Origin: Cellulophaga sp. L1A9 | GTDB lineage: Bacteria; Bacteroidota; Bacteroidia; Flavobacteriales; Flavobacteriaceae | DNA length: 64,000 bases | Reading direction: 5' to 3' | Assembly: GCF_009797025.1 (NCBI RefSeq) | Contig: NZ_CP047027.1 | Coordinates: 4,464,001-4,528,000, forward strand | Shown here: positions 27,082 to 36,231 of the stretch, in pieces | Numbering within the stretch: the first letter of the stretch is position 1 | Layout: each line of letters opens with the position of its first letter | Made by a program: the position numbers and the translations under genes | Notes under the pieces: generated by a model | What the model was told of the DNA's origin: nothing | The model's database searches: none | The model's input: only the letters and a program-made list of their open reading frames with translations

Positions 27082-27800
27082 TTAACCTATCAAAAAGAAG
27101 CAACCAACCAGAACTGATGGACAGTTTTGATGAACCCATAGCATCCTTAGAACTTGTTTTTCAAGATATAAATAGCGTCAATAGCCTGTTGGGCGGTAAT
27201 AACATCACTATCCATGCTATCCAACAATTGATGGACGGTGATAAAAAGGAACATTATACCATTGTAGACATGGGTTGCGGAGATGGAAACATGCTCAAAG
27301 AAGTGGCTTTATATTTCAGGAAACGCAACGTAAAGGCTTCGTTTATAGGCATCGATCTAAATAAAACCGCCCTTAAAATTGCCCGTAAAAACGCTAAAGA
27401 ATTTCCGGAAATTAGCTTCCTTTATCAGGATATTTTGACTGTTCAAGAAAACGAATTGGAATGTGATATATTAATAAACACCTTAACCATGCACCATTTT
27501 ACAGACGATCAAGTGCTAATCTTCCTAAAGAAATTTACAAAACTTGCCCAGATAGGGGTTGTTATTAATGATTTACAAAGAAGTAGCTGGGCGTACTATC
27601 TATTTCACCTGTTTAGTGCTATTTTTATAAAAACAAGAATTGCAAAAATTGATGGGCTAATCTCTATACGAAGAGCTTTTATCAAAAAGGAATTGGAATC
27701 ATACGCAAAAAACCTGCCCAATGTTTCTCATGACATTCAATGGAAATGGGCCTTTCGGTACTTATGGGTCATGAAACCAATAAAAAAAGTAAAGATATAG
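27075..27800 (+). CDS. Class I SAM-dependent methyltransferase
   Basis: A 241-residue methyltransferase. Motif I is IVDMGCGDGNMLKEV near residues 62-76, the acidic SAM-binding residue is in FIGIDLNKTAL, and ILINTLTMHHF is the post-motif typical of small-molecule methyltransferases. Its start overlaps the end of the flavoprotein gene (27075-27081), indicating coupling. The likely substrate is the type III PKS product, as an O- or C-methylation. Confidence 0.88.
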   Translation: MLINLSKRSNQPELMDSFDEPIASLELVFQDINSVNSLLGGNNITIHAIQQLMDGDKKEHYTIVDMGCGDGNMLKEVALYFRKRNVKASFIGIDLNKTALKIARKNAKEFPEISFLYQDILTVQENELECDILINTLTMHHFTDDQVLIFLKKFTKLAQIGVVINDLQRSSWAYYLFHLFSAIFIKTRIAKIDGLISIRRAFIKKELESYAKNLPNVSHDIQWKWAFRYLWVMKPIKKVKI

Positions 27801-27831
27801 TACGCATAATTTAAGTTAGATAAAGAAACAC

Positions 27832-28887
27832 ATGAATGATGTTAGAATAATATCGGTTGCAAAACAACTTCCTGAATACAGTAGAACGACTGCTGATATT
27901 TTGCCTTTAGTTGAAGTATGGCTTGCTGGCCAAGAAGAGCGTTTTCAGCGTAAGGTGGTAAAGATATTTGAAGGGGCTGCTGTTGATAAACGTTACAGTA
28001 TTATGGCGCCCGAAGAGGTATTTGCATCCACTTCTTTTGAAGCTAAAAATAAGATCTACGTTCGGGAAGTAAAAAAATTAGGGAAGCAGGTACTACAAAA
28101 AGCCTTACAGAAATCCGATTGGGAACCAGATTCTTTGGATTATATCATCACCGTAAGTTGTACAGGCATCATGATTCCCTCTTTAGACGCCTATTTGATC
28201 AATGATTTAAATTTAAGACAGGATATTGTGCGCCTTCCCGTTACAGAAATGGGTTGTGCTGCAGGTGTTTCAGGACTTATTTACGCCACCAACTTTTTAA
28301 AAGCTAATCCAAATAAGAGGGCCGCTATTATAGCGGTTGAAAGCCCCACAGCTACTTTTCAATTAGAAGATTATTCTATGGCAAATATGGTAAGTGCTGC
28401 CATTTTTGGTGATGGTGCCGCTTGTGTCTTGCTGTCTTCGGAAGAAAATGCCACAGGGCCTAAAATCATTGGAGATGAAATGTATCATTTTAAAGATGCC
28501 ACGCATATGATGGGCTTCGATTTGACGAATAATGGCTTACAAATGATATTAGATCCTGCTGTACCTGCAACTATTGCTGCGCATTTTCCTGATATTGTCC
28601 ATCCCTTTTTAAAAAAGAATGGAAGTGCTATTGAAAAAGTAGATCATTTGATTTTTCATCCTGGTGGACGCAAAATAGTACAAACCGTAGAAGAGCTTTT
28701 TGGTGCCTTAGGGAAAAATATTGACGACACACGAGAGGTGCTTCGCCTTTATGGAAATATGAGTAGTGCTACTGTTTTATATGTATTAGAGCGTTTTTTA
28801 GAAAAAGATATCCCTAAAGGAGAACAAGGACTGGTATTGAGTTTTGGCCCAGGATTCTCTGCACAACGGGTTTTATTAGAATGGTAA
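27832..28887 (+). CDS. Type III polyketide synthase (chalcone/alkylresorcinol synthase-like)
   Basis: A 351-residue homodimeric thiolase-fold enzyme that extends a starter acyl group with malonyl units and cyclises the chain. The catalytic triad is complete: Cys142 in EMGCAAGVSGL, His276 in LIFHPGGRKI and Asn309 in RLYGNMSSAT. The C-terminal GPG loop (LSFGPGFSAQ) is present. Length is slightly short of plant enzymes and normal for bacteria. Adjacent genes could make a fatty-acyl starter on a private carrier protein, so an alkylresorcinol, alkylpyrone or similar aromatic lipid is the best guess. The SDR gene follows 1 bp after the stop. Confidence 0.93.
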   Translation: MNDVRIISVAKQLPEYSRTTADILPLVEVWLAGQEERFQRKVVKIFEGAAVDKRYSIMAPEEVFASTSFEAKNKIYVREVKKLGKQVLQKALQKSDWEPDSLDYIITVSCTGIMIPSLDAYLINDLNLRQDIVRLPVTEMGCAAGVSGLIYATNFLKANPNKRAAIIAVESPTATFQLEDYSMANMVSAAIFGDGAACVLLSSEENATGPKIIGDEMYHFKDATHMMGFDLTNNGLQMILDPAVPATIAAHFPDIVHPFLKKNGSAIEKVDHLIFHPGGRKIVQTVEELFGALGKNIDDTREVLRLYGNMSSATVLYVLERFLEKDIPKGEQGLVLSFGPGFSAQRVLLEW

Positions 28888-28888
28888 T

Positions 28889-29677
28889 ATGACTGAAATT
28901 TCAAAAAATAAATGGGCGGTTATCCTTGGCGGAAGTAGTGGACTAGGTCTGGCTACTGCCAAAAAACTAGCGCAACATAATATTAATCTAATTATCGTTC
29001 ATCGCAGCAGAAGGAGTGATTTAGCACAGATTACAGCCGATTTTGAAGCCATAAGACAACATGGAGTTCTACTTAAGAATTATAATGTAGATGGTACCAA
29101 TCCCGAGAAAAGAACCGAAGTGATTGAAGATATCAAAACCTGGATAGACGCAGCGTCTATTGCTATTTTGGTACACAGTATCGCCAAAGGAAATCTTAAG
29201 CCTATGCATTCCGAAATTGAAAAAGAATTAGAGCACCAAGATTTCACGATTACCCTTGATGCCATGGCAATTAGTTTATATGACTGGACCAAAGATTTAG
29301 TAAAAAATAAGTTGTTCGCTACAGATACTCGGATAATTTCTTTTACTAGCGAGGGCAACACCAAGGCCATACCCAATTATGCGGCAGTTTCCGTTGCTAA
29401 AGTAGCTCTAGAAGCCATAACACGTAATATAGCCTTAGAATTTGCTCCTATTGGGATTAAAGCAAATTGTATTCAGGCAGGAATTGTAGAAACAGCATCG
29501 CTTAAGATGATCCCTGGATATGAACGCATAAAAGAAAGTGCCTTGCATCGGAATCCAAACAAAAAATTAACCACCCCAGAAGACGTTGCAAATGCAGTTT
29601 ATCTCTTAACTATGGAGGAAGCAAAATGGATTACAGGAACGGTGATTAAAGTAGATGGGGGAGAAAGTTTGCAATAA
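28889..29677 (+). CDS. FabL/FabI-like enoyl-ACP reductase (SDR family)
   Basis: A 262-residue short-chain dehydrogenase. The cofactor loop is ILGGSSGLGLATA. The active site is Tyr164 with Lys171, a Y-x6-K spacing that marks enoyl-ACP reductases of FabI/FabL type rather than the Y-x3-K of ketoreductases. The following KVALEAITRNIALEF and GIKANCIQAG strongly recall FabL. It would complete the reduction step of a dedicated acyl-chain cycle with the FabZ-like and ketosynthase genes. No separate ketoreductase is in the operon, so that step must be borrowed or absent. Confidence 0.82.
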   Translation: MTEISKNKWAVILGGSSGLGLATAKKLAQHNINLIIVHRSRRSDLAQITADFEAIRQHGVLLKNYNVDGTNPEKRTEVIEDIKTWIDAASIAILVHSIAKGNLKPMHSEIEKELEHQDFTITLDAMAISLYDWTKDLVKNKLFATDTRIISFTSEGNTKAIPNYAAVSVAKVALEAITRNIALEFAPIGIKANCIQAGIVETASLKMIPGYERIKESALHRNPNKKLTTPEDVANAVYLLTMEEAKWITGTVIKVDGGESLQ

Positions 29678-29679
29678 TT

Positions 29680-30132
29680 ATGGAATACCAAACTATTATA
29701 GCGCAATTGCCTTATACGCCTCCGTTTTTATTTGTTGACGGCTTAACGGCTGTTGATTTGAATGGTGTCTCAGGATTTTATACCTTTAAAAAAGAAGCTG
29801 ATTTTTACAAAGGTCACTTTAAAGATAATCCAATAACTCCAGGTGTACTCCTAACAGAATGTTGCGCTCAAATTGGGCTAGTATGCTTAGGGATTCATCT
29901 AGTTACTTCAAGTAACACTTTAAGTGATGAAGCGCTACAAATTGCGTTAACGAGTTCAGAAATGGAATACTATTTACCCGTGTATCCTGGTGAAAAAGTA
30001 TATGTCACTTCTGAAAAAATATACTTTCGATTTCATAAATTGAAATGCAAAGTAAAAATGCATAATGCTGCTGGAAAACTAGTCTGTAAAGGAACTATTG
30101 CAGGAATGCTTAAAAGTAAAACGAATGAATAA
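29680..30132 (+). CDS. FabZ-like 3-hydroxyacyl-ACP dehydratase
   Basis: A 150-residue hotdog-fold protein. The FabZ motif is GHFKDNPITPGVLLTE (catalytic His46 and Glu60), close to the canonical GHFPxxPIxPGVxxxE. It should dehydrate 3-hydroxyacyl groups on an acyl carrier protein. It starts 2 bp after the SDR stop and its last 8 bp overlap the ketosynthase start, so the three genes are tightly coupled. Confidence 0.9.
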   Translation: MEYQTIIAQLPYTPPFLFVDGLTAVDLNGVSGFYTFKKEADFYKGHFKDNPITPGVLLTECCAQIGLVCLGIHLVTSSNTLSDEALQIALTSSEMEYYLPVYPGEKVYVTSEKIYFRFHKLKCKVKMHNAAGKLVCKGTIAGMLKSKTNE

Positions 30133-31399
30133 TCGCGTGGTCATTACAGGTTTAGGAGTTTGCGCTCCAAATGGCGTAACTATTTCAGAGTTTACCCATT
30201 CCTTAAAAAATGGAATCAGTGGTATCCGTTTCCAACAAGAATTGGATGATTTAGCCTTCGGTTGTCACATTGCAGGTAAGCCACAGGTAACAGATGCCCA
30301 CAAACAGGAGTATTTTACGCCATTACAATTGCGCGCTTTAAATTCTACGGGGATTGTGTATGGAGTGATCGCCGGTGTAGATGCTTGGAAAGACGCTAAA
30401 TTGCCTATTGAAGATAATACTTCTCCGGATTGGGATAACGGAATTATTTTTGGAACAGGAATACTAGGCGTAGACCAATTTAGGGAATCTATTCATTTAA
30501 TTGATGCCAAAAACACCCGCCGATTAGGCAGTACCTCAGTAATGCAGACCATGGCTAGCGGCATCAGCGCTTATTTAGGAGGTATCTTAGGCTGCGGCAA
30601 TCAAGTTACGACCAATTCCTCTGCATGCACTACAGGCACCGAAGGTATTTTGATGGCGTATGAACGCATTAAGTTAGGCAAAGCAAAGATCATACTTACA
30701 GGCAGTTGCAGTGATAGCGGCCCTTATGTTTGGGGCGGATTTGACGCCATGCGAATACTACCAAGAACCTATAATGATAATCCTACCAAAGCCAGCAGAC
30801 CTATGAGTGCCTCCGCAACTGGTTTTGTTGCAGGAAGTGGGGCGGGGGCATTGGTATTAGAATCTTTAGAGAGCGCGTTAGAACGAGGTGTTCCTATTTA
30901 TGCAGAAGTACTTGGTGGTGCGGTGAATAGTGGCGGACAAAGAGGCGAAGGTACAATGACTGCGCCAAACAGTGAAGCCGTACAACGCTGTATTACTGAG
31001 GCTGTAAAAGATGCTAATATAGCCGCAGCAGCTATTGATGTTATCAATGGACATTTAACGGCTACCGCTAAAGACGCCTTGGAAATAGAAAATTGGAGCA
31101 AAGCCTTAGGGCGTAAAGGAGGTGATTTTCCTTATATCAATTCTTTTAAAGGCATTTTTGGGCACTGCTTAGCCGCTGCAGGGAGTATTGAGGCCGTTGC
31201 GAGTATAATGCAGTTTAAAGAAGATCTCGTGTTTGGAAATATCAACTGTGAAGATCTACATCCTGAAATTACAAGTCTAATAGCTCCCCAAAAAATTCCA
31301 CAACAAACCATTACGCATTCCCCCGAAATTATAGCAAAAGCAAGTTTTGGCTTTGGAGATGTAAATGCATGTGCTATTTTTAAAAGATTTAGCAATTAA
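30125..31399 (+). CDS. Beta-ketoacyl-ACP synthase, divergent
   Basis: A 424-residue condensing enzyme. The active-site Cys168 lies in TTNSSACTTGTEG. The histidines are His310 in NGHLTATAKDALE (canonical NxHGTGTxxND, so this loop is divergent) and His347 in SFKGIFGHCLAAAG. ATG 30125 is taken as the start because it leads directly into RVVITGLGV; an upstream in-frame ATG at 30098 lies within the dehydratase gene. It should elongate chains on the operon's own carrier protein, probably to make the starter for the type III PKS. Confidence 0.88.
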   Translation: MNNRVVITGLGVCAPNGVTISEFTHSLKNGISGIRFQQELDDLAFGCHIAGKPQVTDAHKQEYFTPLQLRALNSTGIVYGVIAGVDAWKDAKLPIEDNTSPDWDNGIIFGTGILGVDQFRESIHLIDAKNTRRLGSTSVMQTMASGISAYLGGILGCGNQVTTNSSACTTGTEGILMAYERIKLGKAKIILTGSCSDSGPYVWGGFDAMRILPRTYNDNPTKASRPMSASATGFVAGSGAGALVLESLESALERGVPIYAEVLGGAVNSGGQRGEGTMTAPNSEAVQRCITEAVKDANIAAAAIDVINGHLTATAKDALEIENWSKALGRKGGDFPYINSFKGIFGHCLAAAGSIEAVASIMQFKEDLVFGNINCEDLHPEITSLIAPQKIPQQTITHSPEIIAKASFGFGDVNACAIFKRFSN

Positions 31400-31425
31400 A
31401 CCTATCACTATTTTAAATATACCTT

Positions 31426-31680
31426 ATGGAAACTGAAGAACGCTACCAAAAATTAAAAGAAATTATAAAAATTTACCTCCCAGAAGATGTCGCTATTTCG
31501 GAGCTTACCAACGAAAGTCATTTTATAAATGAGTTAAATATCAATTCTGCCAACCTCGTAGATATTGTGCTAGATGTTGAAGATGCGTTTGATATTACGC
31601 TAGAAAATGAAGACATGGATCAGATGCTCACTGTTAACAATGCTTTACAGATTATTCAGAATAAATTAGATGCAAAATAA
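31426..31680 (+). CDS. Acyl carrier protein, atypical
   Basis: An 84-residue acidic, all-helical protein of acyl-carrier size. The phosphopantetheine attachment site, normally DSL, reads N-S-A at residues 40-42 (LNINSANLVDIVLDVEDAF), so Ser41 is the presumed attachment residue and the flanking Asp is Asn. It is the last gene of the operon, 26 bp after the ketosynthase. The stop is 1 bp from the stop of the convergent TerC gene, with no room for a classical terminator. Confidence 0.82.
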   Translation: METEERYQKLKEIIKIYLPEDVAISELTNESHFINELNINSANLVDIVLDVEDAFDITLENEDMDQMLTVNNALQIIQNKLDAK

Positions 31681-31681
31681 G

Positions 31682-32629
31682 TTATGCAGTTTCTTCTTTC
31701 TCTTTAATGACCAGCGATGCTACTATACCACCAATTAATGCTAAGGCTATAATTCCTAAAGAAAGCCATTCTGGAAATTCTACTTGATGAGACAAAAGCA
31801 TTTTTATACCTACAAAAGCTAAGATTACCACCAAGCTGTAGTTGATGTATCTAAATTTCTGCAACATTCTAGAAATTAAGAAATACATAGAACGCAGTCC
31901 TAATATGGCTAAAATATTAGAGGTAAAAACAATAAATGGATCTGCCGTTATAGCTAAGATGGCAGGAATACTATCTAGTGCAAATAAAATATCCGTCAAC
32001 TCAATAACAATTAAGGCTACAAACAGGGGAGTAGCGGCATTCAGCCCTTTTTTCTTTACAAAAAAATCATGCCCGTTAATTTCAGAGGTTATCGGATACA
32101 CTTTTTTAATCTGACGGAATACAAACGATTTTTTTGGATCAAAATCATGCTCATCACCTTTAAGCATTTTAAAAGCGGTATACAATAAGAATACCCCAAA
32201 TACATAGATGATCCACTCAAATCTAGTGATTAAAGCTACCCCAAAAAAGATCATCAAAGCTCTAAAAACTATGGCTCCTAGAATTCCCCAAAACAATACG
32301 CGATGTTGGTAAATTAATGGAATTTTAAAAGAAGTAAAAATTACAGCAATAACAAACACGTTGTCAATACTTAAAGAAAGTTCTATTAAATATCCTGTAA
32401 TGTACTTTAAAACGGCACCTTTTGGAGTAAGACCCGTAGGATTTTCTATTAGCCCCGCAGAGAACAGCCAATAAATCACTCCGCTAAACGCTAAAGCCAC
32501 AGTTACCCAAACGGCGGTCCATATGCTCGCTTCTTTTGTTTTTATAACATGGTCTTCCTTATTAAAAACACCCAAATCAAGGGCTAAAAAAACCACAATT
32601 AACGCCAAAAATAATCCCCAAATTAACAT
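31682..32629 (-). CDS. TerC/Alx-family integral membrane protein
   Basis: A 315-residue protein with about eight to nine transmembrane helices. TerC family markers are ELSLSIDNVFVIAVIF near residue 83 and ELTDILFALDSIPAILAIT near residue 210; both carry the acidic residues thought to bind metal. Family members export manganese or other cations and include tellurite-resistance-associated TerC and Alx. No riboswitch of the alx/yybP type was recognised upstream. Confidence 0.92.
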   Translation of the reverse strand: MLIWGLFLALIVVFLALDLGVFNKEDHVIKTKEASIWTAVWVTVALAFSGVIYWLFSAGLIENPTGLTPKGAVLKYITGYLIELSLSIDNVFVIAVIFTSFKIPLIYQHRVLFWGILGAIVFRALMIFFGVALITRFEWIIYVFGVFLLYTAFKMLKGDEHDFDPKKSFVFRQIKKVYPITSEINGHDFFVKKKGLNAATPLFVALIVIELTDILFALDSIPAILAITADPFIVFTSNILAILGLRSMYFLISRMLQKFRYINYSLVVILAFVGIKMLLSHQVEFPEWLSLGIIALALIGGIVASLVIKEKEETA

Positions 32630-32834
32630 AGCTGAATTTTAAAATGTAAATGTACAAATCATTATAATATCTTGAATAAATAAGGGTAAATTTTTATGTA
32701 AATGTAATTAAAGAATGCGATTAAGAACACATCCATAAAAGACACAGCTGCAATACATTCTTAAACTATTTTTCTTACTTTTAAAAAGAATAGCGCAACA
32801 TATGCTGCGAAACTAACTAATTTCTTTAACACTC

Positions 32835-34718
32835 ATGAAAAAAAATAACCTAATTCTGTTTTTCCTTTTTGTTTTTCTCTTCGGCATAGGAACAACGATT
32901 CAAGCACAATCAGACATTCTCAAAAAGCTAGAAAAAATAGCTATAATTGACCAAAAAGTAATGATTCCTATGAGAGACGGAATCCGATTGGCAACAGATA
33001 TCTATAGGCCCAAAACTGATGGTCCTGTTCCTATAATATTTTCAAGAACGCCATACAACTTTAATACGTGGAGAGATGGTAAAGAAACAACACGCACCAT
33101 GGAAACCGCCTATAAAATGGTAGAAAAAGGATATGCTTATGTGGTTCAAAACGAACGTGGAAGGTATTTTTCTGAGGGAGAATGGGATATTTTAGGAGTT
33201 CCATTAACAGATGGTTATGATGCTTTTTCGTGGATGAAAAATCAACCTTGGTCAAACGGAAAAATAGGTACTTTAGGATGTTCTTCTACGGCAGAATGGC
33301 AAATGGCGGTGGCTGCACTTGATCATCCGTCACATGCGGCTATGATTCCACAAGGTTTTGGCGCGGGTATAGGAACAGTGGGCGACTATTATGAGCAAGG
33401 GAATTGGTATCGAGGTGGTGCGGAGCAATTACTCTTTTTTTCATGGCTCTACGGTGTAGAACACGATAAGTTTAAACCACGTATTCCTGCAGGAGCTACC
33501 CAAGAAGACCTTATACGTATCTCTAGATTTTATGACCTAGCTCCGGAAAATCCTCCGGTTGATATGGCTGCGGCATTATCTCATTTACCCCTTCAAGACA
33601 TTCTAAAAAACATACACGGAAAAAAAGAAATTTTTGATAAAATGGTACGCCGTAAGCCTAATGACCCCGAATGGTTTGAAGGTGGTCTTTTCCATGACAC
33701 AATGGAATTGGGAGTGCCTAGCTTTTGGTTTGCGTCATGGTATGATGTTTCTATAAGTCCCAATTTAGCACTGTTTAATCATGTACGTAACAATACTAAG
33801 GATAAAGACATCAGAGACAATCAGTATTTAATCATTGCACCTACCTTACATTGCGGCTATACAAGGGCTACAGAAAACACCGTAGTTGGTGAACGTAGTG
33901 TTGGGGATGCTCGGTTGAATTATGAAGAGCAAATTTTTGCTTGGTTCGACTTATGGTTGAAGGGAGAAGCGAATGATTTTAAAGAGAAAACACCCCGCGT
34001 ACAGTATTACACGATGGGAAGTAATACATGGCAAGCTTCAGAAAGTTGGCCCCCTGAAAAAGCGAAAATGAAAACCTATTACCTAAATAGTACGGGTCAT
34101 GCCAATACGAATAAAGGCGATGGCGTTTTGAGTACGAAACCCCCAAAGAAAGATGATGCGGACTCCTTCATTTACGATCCTATGAATCCTGTTACTTCTT
34201 ATGGCGGAAATGTATGTTGTACTGGTAATGCTGTACAAGGAGGGGCTTTTGATCAACAATCTATGGAAGGTAGAGAAGATATTTTAGTCTATACAACAGC
34301 ACCATTGTCTGAAGGGGTAGAAGTTTCAGGTTTTATCGAAAGTAAATTATATATTTCTTCAGATGTAAAAGATACGGATATTACTATAAAATTAATAGAC
34401 GTATATCCTGATGGAAGGGCGTATAATTTAGATGAAACGATACAGCGCGTTAGATATAGAGAAGGCTATGACAAGGAAGTATTTATGGAAAAAGGAACAG
34501 TTTATGAAGTGAATTTAACCCCTATGTCTACCAGTAATTATTTTATGGCGGGACATAGCATACGCATTGAAGTTTCAAGCAGTAATTTTCCGCGTTTTGC
34601 TAGAAACCTGAATACAGGAGGTAACAATTTTGATGAAAAAGAAGGAATTACAGCTCATAATACCATTCATCATAGCAAACAATATGCCTCTCAGATTAAA
34701 TTACCGATTGTTAAATAA
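32835..34718 (+). CDS. Secreted CocE/NonD-type hydrolase (X-Pro dipeptidyl-peptidase S15 family)
   Basis: A 627-residue exported enzyme: signal peptide (1-24, ending TIQAQ), alpha/beta-hydrolase domain opening with [18 protein letters not shown], the jelly-roll C-domain from about residue 400, and the late motif [16 protein letters not shown]. The nucleophile elbow reads LGCSSTAEW; the usual form is GxSYxG, so the Tyr and Gly after the Ser are changed. It probably hydrolyses esters or amides such as glutaryl/acyl-peptide bonds. It is monocistronic with its own terminator. Confidence 0.85.
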   Translation: MKKNNLILFFLFVFLFGIGTTIQAQSDILKKLEKIAIIDQKVMIPMRDGIRLATDIYRPKTDGPVPIIFSRTPYNFNTWRDGKETTRTMETAYKMVEKGYAYVVQNERGRYFSEGEWDILGVPLTDGYDAFSWMKNQPWSNGKIGTLGCSSTAEWQMAVAALDHPSHAAMIPQGFGAGIGTVGDYYEQGNWYRGGAEQLLFFSWLYGVEHDKFKPRIPAGATQEDLIRISRFYDLAPENPPVDMAAALSHLPLQDILKNIHGKKEIFDKMVRRKPNDPEWFEGGLFHDTMELGVPSFWFASWYDVSISPNLALFNHVRNNTKDKDIRDNQYLIIAPTLHCGYTRATENTVVGERSVGDARLNYEEQIFAWFDLWLKGEANDFKEKTPRVQYYTMGSNTWQASESWPPEKAKMKTYYLNSTGHANTNKGDGVLSTKPPKKDDADSFIYDPMNPVTSYGGNVCCTGNAVQGGAFDQQSMEGREDILVYTTAPLSEGVEVSGFIESKLYISSDVKDTDITIKLIDVYPDGRAYNLDETIQRVRYREGYDKEVFMEKGTVYEVNLTPMSTSNYFMAGHSIRIEVSSSNFPRFARNLNTGGNNFDEKEGITAHNTIHHSKQYASQIKLPIVK

Positions 34719-34782
34719 TAACAGGATGTAAAAAACACCTATCAAACGAAGCAGCAATTTTTAAGGCTACTTCCTTTGAATC

Positions 34783-34816
34783 AAAAAGCCCAGACAATAA
34801 CTTGCCTGGGCTTTTT
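34783..34816. terminator. Bidirectional terminator between the CocE-like and RaiA genes
   Basis: An 11-bp inverted repeat, 34783-34793 with 34806-34816, GC-rich core GCCCAG, flanked by A5 and T5. It serves both convergent genes. Confidence 0.88.
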
Positions 34817-34836
34817 AAAATACAAAATGTATATGA

Positions 34837-35142
34837 TTATTTAACTCTACTCATTTTATCTTTTCTTTTTTTAAGCTGACGATCTAATTCATCAACAGAT
34901 GAAGCTATTGATGCCTCAAAACTACCATTACTAGATTCAGCAAATAAAACTGGCCCAGGAATACTTAATTTTATATTACAAATTAGCCCTGTATCTGGAG
35001 TAGACGTATTTTCTTTTTTGAAAAATACATCTGCACGAATAATATTATCATGTTTATCAAAAAGCTTTGTAAGTTTCTTACCTGCGAAAATTTCTAATCT
35101 TTCACTTGCTTTTACGCCGTCATATTCAAAATTGATATTCAT
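34837..35142 (-). CDS. Ribosome-associated HPF/RaiA-family protein
   Basis: A 101-residue short hibernation factor: beta-alpha-beta-beta-beta-alpha pattern with the N-terminal ASERLEIFAGKKLTKLF helix, DVFFKKE strand and the final SIASSVDELDRQLKKRKDK helix. It binds the 30S subunit in stationary phase, by family knowledge. There is no long C-terminal dimerisation domain, so it is the short form. Confidence 0.9.
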   Translation of the reverse strand: MNINFEYDGVKASERLEIFAGKKLTKLFDKHDNIIRADVFFKKENTSTPDTGLICNIKLSIPGPVLFAESSNGSFEASIASSVDELDRQLKKRKDKMSRVK

Positions 35143-35242
35143 ATATATACTTTTATTAAATGGTTACTAATCTTAACTCTTTTCTAATACTTAAAGATAA
35201 CACATTTATTTCTTAAAGTAATTGTTAAATCTGCATTAATAC

Positions 35243-35265
35243 CATATTAAATCATATTTAATATG
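35243..35265 (+). promoter_or_regulatory. AT-rich palindrome covering the annotated start codon
   Basis: A perfect 10-bp inverted repeat, CATATTAAAT at 35243-35252 with its complement at 35256-35265, loop CAT. It includes the ATG at 35263. It could be an operator or a hairpin occluding translation, or it could indicate that the real start is the later ATG at 35308. Confidence 0.35.
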
Positions 35266-35649
35266 AAGTATTTTTCGTACATTAAAAGTGGATTTAAATA
35301 CGGGAACATGAGAGATTCAAAAATTAACACTTCACAGCAAAAAAATCTTTTAACTAATCGCAATTATTTAATCAAATTAGAGCGATATTCAAAAGAACTT
35401 GATCAATTAGATGTAAAGCTCAATAGTTACACTTGTGAGCCAAAAACGGAATATCTTTTTGAACGGAAAAGTTTGTTAAAACAACAAATGTATCGCTTAA
35501 AAAAAACGAATCAAGAAATTATTGAAACAGTTAGAGAGCGAAAAGAACTTTTAGAAAATCAAATTGATAGGATTAAAACGCAATTGGATGATTTTATTAC
35601 CTTACAATCTGAATTTCACGCTTATTATTCAAGGGCACAACAACATTAA
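35263..35649 (+). CDS. Small coiled-coil protein of unknown function
   Basis: A 128-residue, highly charged, mostly helical protein. Heptad-like patterns at about residues 35-60 and 65-115 (KSLLKQQMYRLKKTNQEIIE, ENQIDRIKTQLDDFITLQSEF) predict a coiled coil. No signal peptide, membrane helix or known family was recognised. The ATG at 35308 (MRDSKINTS) is an alternative start that would avoid the palindrome. The DUF4251 lipoprotein gene begins 18 bp after its stop, suggesting an operon. Confidence 0.65.
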   Translation: MKYFSYIKSGFKYGNMRDSKINTSQQKNLLTNRNYLIKLERYSKELDQLDVKLNSYTCEPKTEYLFERKSLLKQQMYRLKKTNQEIIETVRERKELLENQIDRIKTQLDDFITLQSEFHAYYSRAQQH

Positions 35650-35667
35650 ATTACTTTGGTAAACCAT

Positions 35668-36231
35668 ATGTTATTTCGCCTTTTATTTTTCTTATTTTCT
35701 GGATGTTTACTTTTAGGATGCAGCACTACCAACAAGACTATCGCTGCCACCCCTAAAAGTAAAGCTCTGGATAAACTCGTTGTGGAAAAAAAATTTTTAA
35801 TTATTTCTGATCGAGCTTCACCAATGACAACAAGTAGTATGAATGCCCTCGCTAATAGCGGTTTACTAGGTCCTGGAAATTCTCCGGGGGCTATTAATTT
35901 AATAGGCAATACAAATTACCTTCGTATTAAAGGCGATAGTATCAAAGCACGCTTACCTTTCTTTGGAGAACGTCAAATAGGTGGTGGGTATAATTCTAAT
36001 GATACGGGTATAAGCTTTGAAAATATACCTACAGCCTACGAACATGTTAAGAATAATAGTACACAAATACATACCGTTAAGTTTAAAATTTCAGGAGAAA
36101 CAAACGAACAGTATACGTTTACCGTCTTACTTTTTCCTAATTGGACCACGGAAATTAGGGTTAACAGTTCACAAAGAACTTCTATAGGCTTTAGAGGCAC
36201 AGTTTCTGAAATACCAAATGAAGAAAATTAA
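35668..36231 (+). CDS. DUF4251-family lipoprotein
   Basis: A 187-residue lipoprotein: short signal peptide with lipobox LLLGC, then a domain with the DUF4251 pattern (NYLRIKGDSIKARLPFFGER, GGGYNSNDTGISFEN, a beta-rich end). Start ATG 35668 is chosen over an in-frame TTG at 35656. Function unknown. Its stop codon overlaps that of the convergent LacI regulator by 3 bp (36228 to 36231 shared region). Confidence 0.8.
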   Translation: MLFRLLFFLFSGCLLLGCSTTNKTIAATPKSKALDKLVVEKKFLIISDRASPMTTSSMNALANSGLLGPGNSPGAINLIGNTNYLRIKGDSIKARLPFFGERQIGGGYNSNDTGISFENIPTAYEHVKNNSTQIHTVKFKISGETNEQYTFTVLLFPNWTTEIRVNSSQRTSIGFRGTVSEIPNEEN

